Origin: Sinanaerobacter sp. ZZT-01
Lineage (GTDB): Bacteria; Bacillota; Clostridia; Peptostreptococcales; Anaerovoracaceae
Reading direction: 5' to 3'
Assembly: GCF_035621135.1 (NCBI RefSeq)
Contig: NZ_CP141728.1
Span: forward strand, 620,001-684,000
DNA length: 64,000 nucleotides
Shown: one piece after another, positions 1 to 7,807 of the stretch
Layout of the letters: each line of letters starts with the position of its first letter
Position numbering within the stretch: the first letter of the stretch is position 1
Program-made: the position numbers and the translations under genes
The notes under the pieces: generated by a model
What the model saw: only the letters and a program-made list of their open reading frames with translations
Database searches by the model: none
What the model was told of the DNA's origin: nothing

Positions 1-655
1 CATCTACCATTATGTACTGAAAACGATTTTGATAAACCCGTAAGGTCTCTTCATCCTTTTCAAATAGCTGTACGGTGCGTAAAATCAAATCATCAAAATC
101 CATTGCATTGTTTTTCTTCAATGCCGTTTCATATGCCTGATATAAAGGGGCTATTACCTTTCCTTTATAATCATTCCCATATTTCTGCATATATTGTGCT
201 GCGCTAATATTTTTTTCCTTGCAGTCACTGATTACGGAAAGAACATAAGCCGGTGTATATTTTTTATCATCTACTTTCTGCTGTTTGAGCGAATTTTTAA
301 TCACTACTTTCTGATCCGTTGGATCATAAACAACAAAATCCTTATCATATCCCAGTTTATCTGCATGTGATCGCAAAATGCGCAGGCACGCAGAGTGAAA
401 TGTAAGAATCCACATATTAATGCCGTTTCCCACTAAATTCTCAATTCGATCTCGCATTTCTTTTGCTGCTTTATTGGTAAAAGTCACTGCTAATATCTCA
501 TAAGGAGAAACCCCTTTTTCTCGAATCAAATATGCAATTCGATGTGTCATTGTACTGGTCTTTCCGCTTCCGGCTCCGGCTAATATCAACAAAGGCCCTT
601 CCGTATGCATCGCTGCTTCACGCTGCTGTACATTTAATTTATTTAAATAGTCCAT
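1..655 (-). CDS. pcrA: ATP-dependent DNA helicase PcrA/UvrD, N-terminal part
   Basis: The gene runs off the left edge of the window; about 218 N-terminal residues are present. The translation begins MDYLNKLNVQQREAA and has Walker A AGAGSGKT at residues 26-33, then superfamily-1 motifs VTFTNKAAKEM, TFHSACLRILR and MDFDDLI. This is the 1A domain of a UvrD/PcrA 3'-5' helicase, which acts in excision repair and clears recombinase and stalled complexes from DNA. The chosen ATG has GGGAG 8-10 nt upstream; an in-frame ATG at 691 would add 12 residues. The family is certain; PcrA rather than another UvrD paralogue is inferred from the Firmicutes context. Confidence 0.9.
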   Translation of the reverse strand, partial: MDYLNKLNVQQREAAMHTEGPLLILAGAGSGKTSTMTHRIAYLIREKGVSPYEILAVTFTNKAAKEMRDRIENLVGNGINMWILTFHSACLRILRSHADKLGYDKDFVVYDPTDQKVVIKNSLKQQKVDDKKYTPAYVLSVISDCKEKNISAAQYMQKYGNDYKGKVIAPLYQAYETALKKNNAMDFDDLILRTVQLFEKDEETLRVYQNRFQYIMVD

Positions 656-730
656 AATTTGAGTTCTCCCATAGTTATAAATTGAATACATTTCTCATTA
701 TTTCATTCCTCTTATTTTATCACATTATTA

Positions 731-780
731 AAAAAAAAACCAACCGAAGAGGATGAAGTGCATCCTTTTCAGTCGGTTTT
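731..780 (-). terminator. Rho-independent terminator of rubrerythrin gene
   Basis: A 20-bp imperfect stem (GGATG/CATCC at the loop) is followed, on the minus strand, by a run of nine or more T. It lies 33 nt past the rubrerythrin stop codon. Confidence 0.8.
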
Positions 781-812
781 CCTTTATTCTATTTTTATGA
801 TAGCCCTGTCAT

Positions 813-1352
813 TTATTTGTAGCTTTCGTTCTTTACAACCATATAGGACTGTGGATGTAAGCATACCGGACATAGTTCCAATGCCTTCTTACCCATGTAG
901 GTATGTCCACAATTCGCACACTGCCACAGTACTTCTTCGTCTTTTTCAAAGACCTTACCCTCTTTTACGTTTTTAGCTAAAATTAAATATCTTTCTTCAT
1001 GTTGTTTTTCAATCTTAGCAACGCCTTCCATTTGACGTGCAATTTCATCAAATCCTTCTTCTCTTGCAGTCTCTGCCATTTTTGCATACATATCAGTCCA
1101 CTCATAGTGTTCACCTGCTGCTGCATCAATCAAATTCTCTTCCGTTGTGCCGATGCCTACTGCATGCTTGAACCAAAGTTCTGCATGTTCCTTTTCATTT
1201 CCGGCTGTTTCTAAAAAAATATCTGAAATCTGGTTGTATCCTTCTTTTTTCGCTTTTGATGCATAAAATGTATACTTATTTCTAGCTTGAGATTCTCCTG
1301 CAAAAGCAATCATTAAATTTTCTAAAGTCTTTGTACCTTTTAAATCTTTCAT
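813..1352 (-). CDS. rbr: Rubrerythrin
   Basis: A 179-residue cytoplasmic peroxide reductase that protects anaerobes from H2O2. The N-terminal ferritin-like four-helix domain has diiron ligands around E20, E53-x-x-H56 and E115-x-x-H118. The C-terminal rubredoxin-like domain has C145-x2-C148 and C161-x2-C164 for the Fe(SCys)4 centre. Length and domain order match classical rubrerythrin. A GGAGG site lies 7 nt before the ATG. The gene is monocistronic, with its own promoter, a large palindromic operator and a terminator. Expression is probably repressor-controlled, given the palindrome over the -10 box. Confidence 0.95.
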   Translation of the reverse strand: MKDLKGTKTLENLMIAFAGESQARNKYTFYASKAKKEGYNQISDIFLETAGNEKEHAELWFKHAVGIGTTEENLIDAAAGEHYEWTDMYAKMAETAREEGFDEIARQMEGVAKIEKQHEERYLILAKNVKEGKVFEKDEEVLWQCANCGHTYMGKKALELCPVCLHPQSYMVVKNESYK

Positions 1353-1422
1353 TTTTCCCCTCCATTTTTCTGTGATTCAAAACTATTTGTTGCAGAACCA
1401 CTCATAAACAAAATCAAAAATC

Positions 1423-1452
1423 ATTTATCTACAATATATATTGTAGATAAAT
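1423..1452. promoter_or_regulatory. 30-bp perfect palindromic operator at rbr promoter
   Basis: Half-site ATTTATCTACAATAT is followed directly by its exact reverse complement, giving 15 bp arms with no spacer. It covers the -10 box of the minus-strand rbr promoter and the likely start site, a repressor position. It does not match the usual PerR or Fur boxes. It contains TACA-N8-TGTA, loosely like BlaI/CopY half-sites, but the regulator is unknown. Confidence 0.75.
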
Positions 1453-1468
1453 TTTCCCCTTCCGTCAA
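1440..1468 (-). promoter_or_regulatory. Promoter of rbr
   Basis: On the minus strand, TTGACG (1463-1468), a 17-bp spacer and TACAAT (1440-1445). The -10 box lies inside the palindromic operator. Confidence 0.7.
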
Positions 1469-1661
1469 GCGAATTAAACGCTTCTTGTAAATAGACATTT
1501 TTATTCATATATGCACTTAATTACATAATTATTCACAAATGTCAATCGCTTTTTTTTGTAGATTTCACAATAAAATATTCTTTTATCGTTCTCTTATCTA
1601 TTCTATAATAGCCTATATATTTAATTTTCATTCTATTCTAAATTTTAAAGGAGGCCTAATG

Positions 1662-3092
1662 ATGGAAGACAAAGTAAAAAAACAACCACGCCCTGCAAAA
1701 CTTCACGAAGCACTTTTTTCATTTATTATGCTCATTGTAGTCATGGCTGTCGGCATTATGATTTTTGAAGTGGACCCACATATTCCGATGTTTATCGGTG
1801 TAATCGGCGCATCGCTTGTCGCCCTTTATATCGGTTATGACTGGACAGCAATTGAACAAAGCATGATTGACGGCATTTCACGTGCTATGCAAGCAATCAT
1901 GATTCTCGCAATTATAGGTATGTTAATCGGTGTATGGCTCTTAGCCGGAGTCGTTCCCTCTATGATTTATTATGGTCTTAAAATTTTATCTCCTCAAATT
2001 TTTCTAGTTGCGGCTGTACTAATCTGCTCCATTACCTCATTGGCAACGGGAACCTCTTGGGGGACGATGGGCACAATGGGGATTGCCTTAATGGGGATTG
2101 CGCACGGACTCGGTATTCCAGAAGGAATCGCAGCCGGTGCAATCATTTCAGGTGCTTACTTTGGTGATAAGATGTCACCGCTTTCTGATACAACAAATCT
2201 TGCACCTGCCATGGCAGGAACCGATGTTTTTACACACATCAAATTTATGATGAAACCCACTATTACTACTTATGTTATCACTTTAATTTTTTTCGGAATC
2301 ATGGGTATGAAATTTTCTGCCTCCGGCAACACAGCCGATGTCAGTGCGATTGACACATTAATTGACGGACTGCATTCGCAGTTTCACATCAGTCCTCTCT
2401 TGCTGATTCCTCCAATTATCGTAATTGGAGCAATTGCAATGAAAGTACCTGCGATCCCCGGCATTACGCTCGGAATCATCTCAGGAGCAATAATGGCACC
2501 AATTTTTCAAGGAGGCACTGCCGATTTTGGTGCAATTCTTACCGTTGCAAGAAACGGTTATGTAAGCAGTACAGGAATTGAATCTCTCGATTCGCTGCTT
2601 TCTGCCGGTGGATTAATGAACATGATGAGCTCCATTTCTTTAACTTTGCTGGCAATGATGTTCGGCGGTATTATGGAAATGACAAAACAGCTCGAAGTGA
2701 TTGTGGCGCAACTATTAAAGCTTGTTCATTCAGCATTTGGCCTTGTTGCATTAGTATTAGGAACCTGTATCTTAAGTAATGCTACTATGCCAGAACAATA
2801 TATTTCCATCGTTTTGCCGGGCAGAATGTATGCACAGGCATTTAAAGAAAAAGGGCTTCACCCAAAAACACTTTCCAATGCGCTTGAATCTTCAGGTACC
2901 GTCACTTCCGCATTGATTCCATGGAATACCTGTGGTGTTTATATTACAACCGTATTAGGAGTCACTACCTCTCAATACTTTGGCTTTGCTATATTCAACT
3001 ATATGATGCCGATTGTAACACTTCTTCTGGCTATTCCAAAAATTACAATCGCTTATATGACGGACGAAGAAAAAGCTGCGTCCGCTGCATAA
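1662..3092 (+). CDS. nhaC: Na+/H+ antiporter NhaC family
   Basis: A polytopic membrane protein of 476 residues, hydrophobic throughout with about 11-12 helices. The conserved core reads ATGTSWGTMGTMG, then GAYFGDKMSPLSDTTNLAP, characteristic of NhaC-type Na+(malate)/H+ antiporters. It would exchange cytoplasmic Na+ for external H+, serving sodium and pH homeostasis. The start was set by AAAGGAGG at 1647-1654: the second of two adjacent ATGs (1662) has 7-nt spacing, the first (1659) only 4. Upstream, TTGTAA-N17-TATATG at 1485-1513 is a possible promoter, implying a 5' leader of about 145 nt. Substrate specificity cannot be read from sequence alone. Confidence 0.9.
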   Translation: MEDKVKKQPRPAKLHEALFSFIMLIVVMAVGIMIFEVDPHIPMFIGVIGASLVALYIGYDWTAIEQSMIDGISRAMQAIMILAIIGMLIGVWLLAGVVPSMIYYGLKILSPQIFLVAAVLICSITSLATGTSWGTMGTMGIALMGIAHGLGIPEGIAAGAIISGAYFGDKMSPLSDTTNLAPAMAGTDVFTHIKFMMKPTITTYVITLIFFGIMGMKFSASGNTADVSAIDTLIDGLHSQFHISPLLLIPPIIVIGAIAMKVPAIPGITLGIISGAIMAPIFQGGTADFGAILTVARNGYVSSTGIESLDSLLSAGGLMNMMSSISLTLLAMMFGGIMEMTKQLEVIVAQLLKLVHSAFGLVALVLGTCILSNATMPEQYISIVLPGRMYAQAFKEKGLHPKTLSNALESSGTVTSALIPWNTCGVYITTVLGVTTSQYFGFAIFNYMMPIVTLLLAIPKITIAYMTDEEKAASAA

Positions 3093-3116
3093 AATACAAC
3101 TACGATGCATAAAAAA

Positions 3117-3153
3117 ACGGAAGAATTGGTATCACCAGTTCTTCCGTTTTTTT
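3117..3153 (+). terminator. Terminator of nhaC (bidirectional)
   Basis: A 14-bp stem beginning ACGGAAGAA with a 3-nt loop and one mismatch, followed by T7 on the plus strand and preceded by A7. It can serve both nhaC and the convergent GrpB-family gene. Confidence 0.9.
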
Positions 3154-3154
3154 C

Positions 3155-3763
3155 TTAATCATATCGACCTTTATATTCTATTTTTGCTTGATCTGTATAT
3201 TCTTTGACAAAAGTAGTTTTCCCTTCGGTATATGCATCTCGGTTGTATTCATATTTCTTCCAAAGCTTAAGTTTAATCGCTTCATATTTTTTTGCAACCT
3301 CCGAGTGGCTTAAAAGATAATCTCTGAAATACAACTCATCATGGTCTCCTATATTCCTTACATGCAGATGAAATACTCTTTCCGCAAATCCGTTTATCGT
3401 GTATCCCTTATTTAAAGATATTCGCTCACTGCTTTCAGACATGCAAAGATATCCATTGTCTGTAAGAATTTTACTGATACGGTCGATATCTGCATTTTGA
3501 ACCTCTATTAAAATATCAATAATCGGCTTCGCCCAAATCGTATGCACTGCTGTGCTTCCAATGTGTGCAATACGTCTAATCTGACTCATGGGGAGTATCC
3601 GCTTCAATGTACATAGTTCCTCTGCGTACCATCTCATCCAAGAAGAGTTATGTTCTGTAAGGTAAATCGGAAACAACCTCCACAATTCTTCTATAGTCAT
3701 CTCCGACAGCTGTTTTTTTGGGGGAGCCTTCTTTTGTGACGGTTGCCTTTCATTAGTCAACAA
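3155..3763 (-). CDS. GrpB family (UPF0157) protein
   Basis: About 202 residues. The segment HIGSTAVHTIWAKPIIDILI is the hallmark of the GrpB/UPF0157 family, a nucleotidyltransferase-like fold: GS followed by a hydrophobic strand with D. A later Y-x-R-D-Y-L-x3-P/S-x3 block also fits the family. Function is unknown here; some relatives are fused to dephospho-CoA kinase. There is no good ATG. A TTG at 3763 has GGAGG 8 nt upstream, inside the 3' end of the nucleoside kinase gene, so the genes overlap by 11 bp and are probably translationally coupled. A TTG at 3808 would add 15 residues but lacks that site. Confidence 0.8.
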   Translation of the reverse strand: MLTNERQPSQKKAPPKKQLSEMTIEELWRLFPIYLTEHNSSWMRWYAEELCTLKRILPMSQIRRIAHIGSTAVHTIWAKPIIDILIEVQNADIDRISKILTDNGYLCMSESSERISLNKGYTINGFAERVFHLHVRNIGDHDELYFRDYLLSHSEVAKKYEAIKLKLWKKYEYNRDAYTEGKTTFVKEYTDQAKIEYKGRYD

Positions 3764-5417
3764 AGATGCTTCCTCCAATAAACTCACGTATAATGGAATG
3801 GTTCGCAATCATGGAGTCATTTTCGACTGTTTTAAAAAAGCGGAGTAATTGCAGAAGACGGCAAGCGACACTATACTCGACTTCTTCCGGAGCAATGGCT
3901 TTTAAAAGCGGTTCTGCATACTTTTTCAATACAGATAGTTCATAGATGTGTGCAGAGTTAAATAACACATCAGCTTCTCCATTAAAAGGAAAAATATTTT
4001 TATCTTCTCCTGCCCTCACTTTAGGCCAAAGCTTTATCGTATGCTGTGCAGAATAGCCTCGAAATTGTTTATCTCTGACAATGCGTCGAATCAATCTGGC
4101 ATCTGTTGTCGGAATTCGATTATGCGTATCGATATTCAGCTGCGTCAAAGGACTGATGTAAATTTTATATTTCTCATTTTCTGGAATCTCGGAAGTCAAT
4201 TCTTTATTCAATCCGTGTATGCCTTCAATTACGATCGGCTGCCCTTTTTTTGCTCTGAGAATCCGCTTTCCAAAGATTTTTTTCCCTTGATGAAAATCAA
4301 AAGTCGGCAGGTCTACTTCTTCACCGGCTAAAAGTGCATTCATGTTATGATTAAAAAGAGTGAGATCTATGGCATCAATATCCTCAAAATTATATTCTCC
4401 ATTCTCGTCCACCGGAGTCTGGTTTCTTTCTAGGAAGTAATCATCCGTTCCCATATAAAGCGGCTTTAATCCATTGACTCTAAGCTGAATGCAAAGGCGC
4501 TGAGCAAACGTTGTTTTTCCGGAAGAAGATGGGCCCGCAATTAATATGATTCGTTTCCCATCCTGCGTTATTTCATCTGCGATTTCAGCAATTTTTTTCT
4601 CATGTAAGGCTTCCGAAATTTGAATAACTTCTTTATAACTTCCATCGCTTACTTTTTCGTTCAGATCCTGCACATAGTTGATTTCCATCAATCTTGCCCA
4701 TTCTCTTGCCTCACCGAAAGCACGATACAATTTTATGTCGTCACGATAAGGCGGCATCAAATTAGGAAGCTTTGGTTCCGGAAAACGGAGAAGCACACCT
4801 CTGCGGCATTTTCGCAGTTCAAAGTATTCGATATAGCCTGTGGAAGGTACCATTGATCCATAGAAGAAATTTTCAAAATCATCTAAGCTGTAAAATGGCA
4901 CTTGTTCAAGCCACGGTGTATTTTCCAATAAACGCAGCTTTTGAATATAGCCGATTTCTCTTAGTTTTTCAATCGCTTTCTGTCGTGAATGCTTCCTCTT
5001 AATAATAGGAATATCCTCTTCCACGAGCTGGTGCATATGTTCTTCTACAGCCTCCAGTTCCTCCTGCGTTACATTCTGCTTCATTTGCGTAAACAAACCT
5101 TTATTCAGAGAATTTTCAATTTGAACGCGATTACTTCCTAAAACATCATATACTGCTTTTAAATATAAAAAGCTCACGCTTCTCTGATAAATTGCATTTG
5201 CAGAAGGGTCCCTCATATCTAAAAATGTTAGAGTACAAGCTTCTTCAATGACTTCACTCAAGCATACATCTGTATTATTGATCCGAGCAGCTAATATGCG
5301 ATACGGTGTTTCGCTTTGAAATTTTTTTGCAAGCACTTCAATTTGTGTACCTGTTGATGTATTAAATGTAAATTTTTTATTCCCCTGGTTTAAAATTATT
5401 TTTATTTCAACATTCAT
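3753..5417 (-). CDS. Nucleoside (uridine) kinase with N-terminal tRNA-synthetase-like domain
   Basis: 554 residues. Residues 1-70 resemble a TGS (ubiquitin-like) domain, and residues 80-270 resemble the second additional domain of ThrRS. From about residue 285 comes a uridine kinase/phosphoribulokinase P-loop domain with Walker A GPSSSGKT at 295-302 and a downstream TDDYF acceptor motif. This fused architecture is common in Firmicutes and usually annotated as nucleoside kinase; the substrate is probably uridine or cytidine, unproven. AAGGGAG lies 11 nt before the ATG. It is the first gene of a two-gene operon with the GrpB-family gene. Confidence 0.88.
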   Translation of the reverse strand: MNVEIKIILNQGNKKFTFNTSTGTQIEVLAKKFQSETPYRILAARINNTDVCLSEVIEEACTLTFLDMRDPSANAIYQRSVSFLYLKAVYDVLGSNRVQIENSLNKGLFTQMKQNVTQEELEAVEEHMHQLVEEDIPIIKRKHSRQKAIEKLREIGYIQKLRLLENTPWLEQVPFYSLDDFENFFYGSMVPSTGYIEYFELRKCRRGVLLRFPEPKLPNLMPPYRDDIKLYRAFGEAREWARLMEINYVQDLNEKVSDGSYKEVIQISEALHEKKIAEIADEITQDGKRIILIAGPSSSGKTTFAQRLCIQLRVNGLKPLYMGTDDYFLERNQTPVDENGEYNFEDIDAIDLTLFNHNMNALLAGEEVDLPTFDFHQGKKIFGKRILRAKKGQPIVIEGIHGLNKELTSEIPENEKYKIYISPLTQLNIDTHNRIPTTDARLIRRIVRDKQFRGYSAQHTIKLWPKVRAGEDKNIFPFNGEADVLFNSAHIYELSVLKKYAEPLLKAIAPEEVEYSVACRLLQLLRFFKTVENDSMIANHSIIREFIGGSIFVD

Positions 5418-5536
5418 ACTTCTGTTTTCTCCCTTATATTATTTTTTATGACATAAAAATAACAAAATTGTTTTGTTTATTATATCATAATTTCATTTGC
5501 TATGGGAAAGATAGAAATTGAAAGGAGTGATTTTAA

Positions 5537-5740
5537 ATGAGAAATTTAATTTTAGTTTTAGTTATCATCGGTGCTGTAAACTGGGGTCTCATTGGTTTCT
5601 TCGGTTATGATTTAGTTGGAAGCATTTTCGGAGGTCAACTTGCACTAATTAGTAGAATTATATTTGCTGTTGTAGGACTTGCTGGAATTTATGCAATTTC
5701 TTTCTTTTTCAGACCCAATAGCCATACGGTAGAATCCTAA
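5537..5740 (+). CDS. DUF378 family small membrane protein
   Basis: 67 residues with two transmembrane segments (about 4-26 and 36-58) separated by a short loop. The opening pattern, ending in GAVNWGLIG, is the DUF378 signature. The role is unknown. AAAGGAG lies 10 nt before the ATG. The gene stands alone, with a terminator just past the stop codon. Confidence 0.85.
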   Translation: MRNLILVLVIIGAVNWGLIGFFGYDLVGSIFGGQLALISRIIFAVVGLAGIYAISFFFRPNSHTVES

Positions 5741-5742
5741 TA

Positions 5743-5817
5743 AAAAAAAGCTCCTACCTTAAAAGTGATTTTCGATTTTCGGAAATCACTTTTTCTATAA
5801 GGAAGGTAAATTTTTTT
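5743..5817 (+). terminator. Terminator after DUF378 gene
   Basis: An inner stem AAAAGTGATTT/AAATCACTTTT sits within an outer CTACCTT/AAGGTA pairing and ends in T7. Confidence 0.75.
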
Positions 5818-5977
5818 GTTCATATATTTCTTTTATATGTTAGAGAGCTTAAATTTTTTCGTTTTCATTATTTATATAATAAACATTTTACATAAGTAGT
5901 GTAATACAAAAAAATAGTTTTACTCATTGTATTTTAAGGTAAATATGTAAACTCTATAAATATTTATGCGGCGCTTA

Positions 5978-6024
5978 TTGAATTACACACTAATTATGTT
6001 ATAATTAAACCTATTTGATAGGTT
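5978..6024 (+). promoter_or_regulatory. Promoter and palindromic operator of BusR-like gene
   Basis: TTGAAT (5978-5983), 16 bp, TATAAT (6000-6005). Immediately downstream is the inverted repeat AACCTAT-TTG-ATAGGTT (6008-6024), where a bound GntR dimer would block transcription. Autoregulation by the next gene's product is inferred. The 5821-5977 stretch upstream is AT-rich with nothing else recognised. Confidence 0.6.
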
Positions 6025-6044
6025 AAAACAAGGAGCATCATATT

Positions 6045-6677
6045 ATGGATTTAAAATTAAAAATATCAACTCCCCGCTACCAACAAATTGCGGCCGACAT
6101 TGCCGCTAAAATCGTTGAAGGAAAATACGTAGTCGGAGATAAAATATATGCAAGGTCCGCTCTTGCTACACAGTATGGGGTCTCATCAGAAACCGCACGA
6201 CGTGCAATTTGTATACTATCGGATCTTGGAATTGCCGATTCTACAAAAGGCAGTGGAGTCATAATAAAATCTTATGAAAATGCAATTGCTTTTGTAAAGC
6301 AATATAAAGATATTCAAAATATTAATTCTCTAAAAAAAGAACTAATAAAAAGTGTAGAACGTCAAAAAAAAGAAACTGAGATATTTACTCACTGCTTAGA
6401 ATCTTTACTTGATAAAACAGAACTGTTTCGTTCTATTAATCCTTTTATTCCATTTCAATTAGAAATCTTAAAAGAAACACCCCATTTAAATGAATCTATT
6501 AGAGAAATGAATTTTTGGCATCACACTTCCGCAACGATCATCGCAGTTAAGCGAAAAGATGATCTTCTATTGTCGCCGGGTCCTTATGCAACCCTTTCAG
6601 AACATGATACCTTATATTTTATCGGTGATGATGATTGTATGGAACGTGTAAGGAATTTTTTATATCCAAACAAATAA
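6045..6677 (+). CDS. GntR-family regulator with C-terminal RCK_C (TrkA-C) domain, BusR-like
   Basis: 210 residues. Residues 8-75 form a GntR winged helix (RYQQIAADIAAKIVEGKY, then SSETARRAI recognition helix). Residues 80-125 are charged and probably coiled-coil. Residues 130-208 resemble RCK_C/TrkA_C (P-x-LNESIREM, SPGPYATLSEHDTLYFIG). This order and length match BusR, a c-di-AMP-responsive repressor of osmolyte uptake in lactic acid bacteria. No busAB transporter lies nearby; an asparaginase gene follows 98 nt downstream. Ligand and targets are inferred from architecture only. Confidence 0.8.
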   Translation: MDLKLKISTPRYQQIAADIAAKIVEGKYVVGDKIYARSALATQYGVSSETARRAICILSDLGIADSTKGSGVIIKSYENAIAFVKQYKDIQNINSLKKELIKSVERQKKETEIFTHCLESLLDKTELFRSINPFIPFQLEILKETPHLNESIREMNFWHHTSATIIAVKRKDDLLLSPGPYATLSEHDTLYFIGDDDCMERVRNFLYPNK

Positions 6678-6775
6678 AATAGAATTCTTATAAATGAAGT
6701 ATGACAGGAAACGATTGATATTAAAAGATCAGTTTACTGAATTCATAAACAAAGAAATGAAGTAAGGTGTAAGTT

Positions 6776-7789
6776 ATGAGTAAAAAAAATGTCTGCATCA
6801 TTTATACAGGCGGTACGATTGGTATGACAAAAACAAAGAACGGCTACGCTCCGCAAAGAGGATACTTACCGTTTCTTTTGTCTCAAATGCCAGAACTTCA
6901 ATCCAGTCAAATACCTGATTATATATTAATCGAATTAAATCCCCTTTTAGATTCTTCCAATATTTCTGTTAAAGAATGGAACCTAATTGGAAAAACTATC
7001 TTGCAAAACTATGATCAATTTGACGGATTTGTCATTCTTCACGGGACAGATACCATGGCTTATACTGCTTCTGCTTTGTCCTTTATGCTAGAAAACTTAA
7101 AAAAGCCAGTCATCATAACCGGGTCTCAAATACCCTTTTGTGAAATACGCAATGATGCTAAAGATAATCTAATTACAGCATTACTCATCGCTGCTGAAGG
7201 GACGATACCTGAAGTTTGCCTATATTTCAGCCAAAAGTTATTTCGTGGAAATCGTTCTACAAAGATGAGTGCGGATGAATTAATTGCGTTTGATAGTCCA
7301 AATTACCCTGCACTTGCGCAAGCAGGTATAAGAATTACCATTGATAAGAATAATATTTTGAAACAAACTGACGAGCCATTCTCTTTACAACTGTTAACAG
7401 AATATCGGATTGCTGTTTTGAAAATTTTCCCCGGTCTTCAGTTTGGCATTTTTGAGGACCTTGTGTCCGCGGACTTAAAAGGAATCGTTTTAGAGGCTTT
7501 TGGTGCTGGAAATATTCCAAATTATGACCAAGCTTTTTTAAGAACATTAGAAAATGCCGCAAAGAATGAAACAATTATTGCGGTCTGTACACAATGCTTT
7601 AAAGGCTCTGCACGAATCGGTGACTATGAGTCCAGCCTTCCGCTTCAAAAAAATGGTGTCGTAAGTGCATATGATATGACTGTAGAAGCTACTGTTACAA
7701 AGCTCTATTATCTGATCAGTAAAGGCTATTCAAAGATAGAAATCGAAGCTAAAATGCAAGAAAATCTTCGCGGTGAACTTACGATCTAA
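6776..7789 (+). CDS. ansA: L-asparaginase, type I (cytoplasmic)
   Basis: 337 residues, hydrolysing asparagine to aspartate and ammonia. The first catalytic threonine is in TGGTIG (11-16) and the second active-site block is HGTDTM (89-94), followed by VIITGSQIPF. No signal peptide is present, so it is the cytosolic AnsA type. The ribosome site is weak (AAGGTG, 7 nt). It lies 98 nt after the BusR-like regulator on the same strand with no terminator between, so co-transcription is possible. Confidence 0.92.
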   Translation: MSKKNVCIIYTGGTIGMTKTKNGYAPQRGYLPFLLSQMPELQSSQIPDYILIELNPLLDSSNISVKEWNLIGKTILQNYDQFDGFVILHGTDTMAYTASALSFMLENLKKPVIITGSQIPFCEIRNDAKDNLITALLIAAEGTIPEVCLYFSQKLFRGNRSTKMSADELIAFDSPNYPALAQAGIRITIDKNNILKQTDEPFSLQLLTEYRIAVLKIFPGLQFGIFEDLVSADLKGIVLEAFGAGNIPNYDQAFLRTLENAAKNETIIAVCTQCFKGSARIGDYESSLPLQKNGVVSAYDMTVEATVTKLYYLISKGYSKIEIEAKMQENLRGELTI

Positions 7790-7807
7790 TTAGTAACGTC
7801 ACCGTTT

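Noticed and set aside
813-1214. Plus-strand open frames across rubrerythrin
   Set aside because: They lie opposite a certain gene, lack ribosome sites and encode low-quality sequence.
1539-1661. N-terminal extension of NhaC from 1539
   Set aside because: The frame is open, but the added residues are AT-driven, the ribosome site is at 1647-1654, and homologues start at the later ATG.
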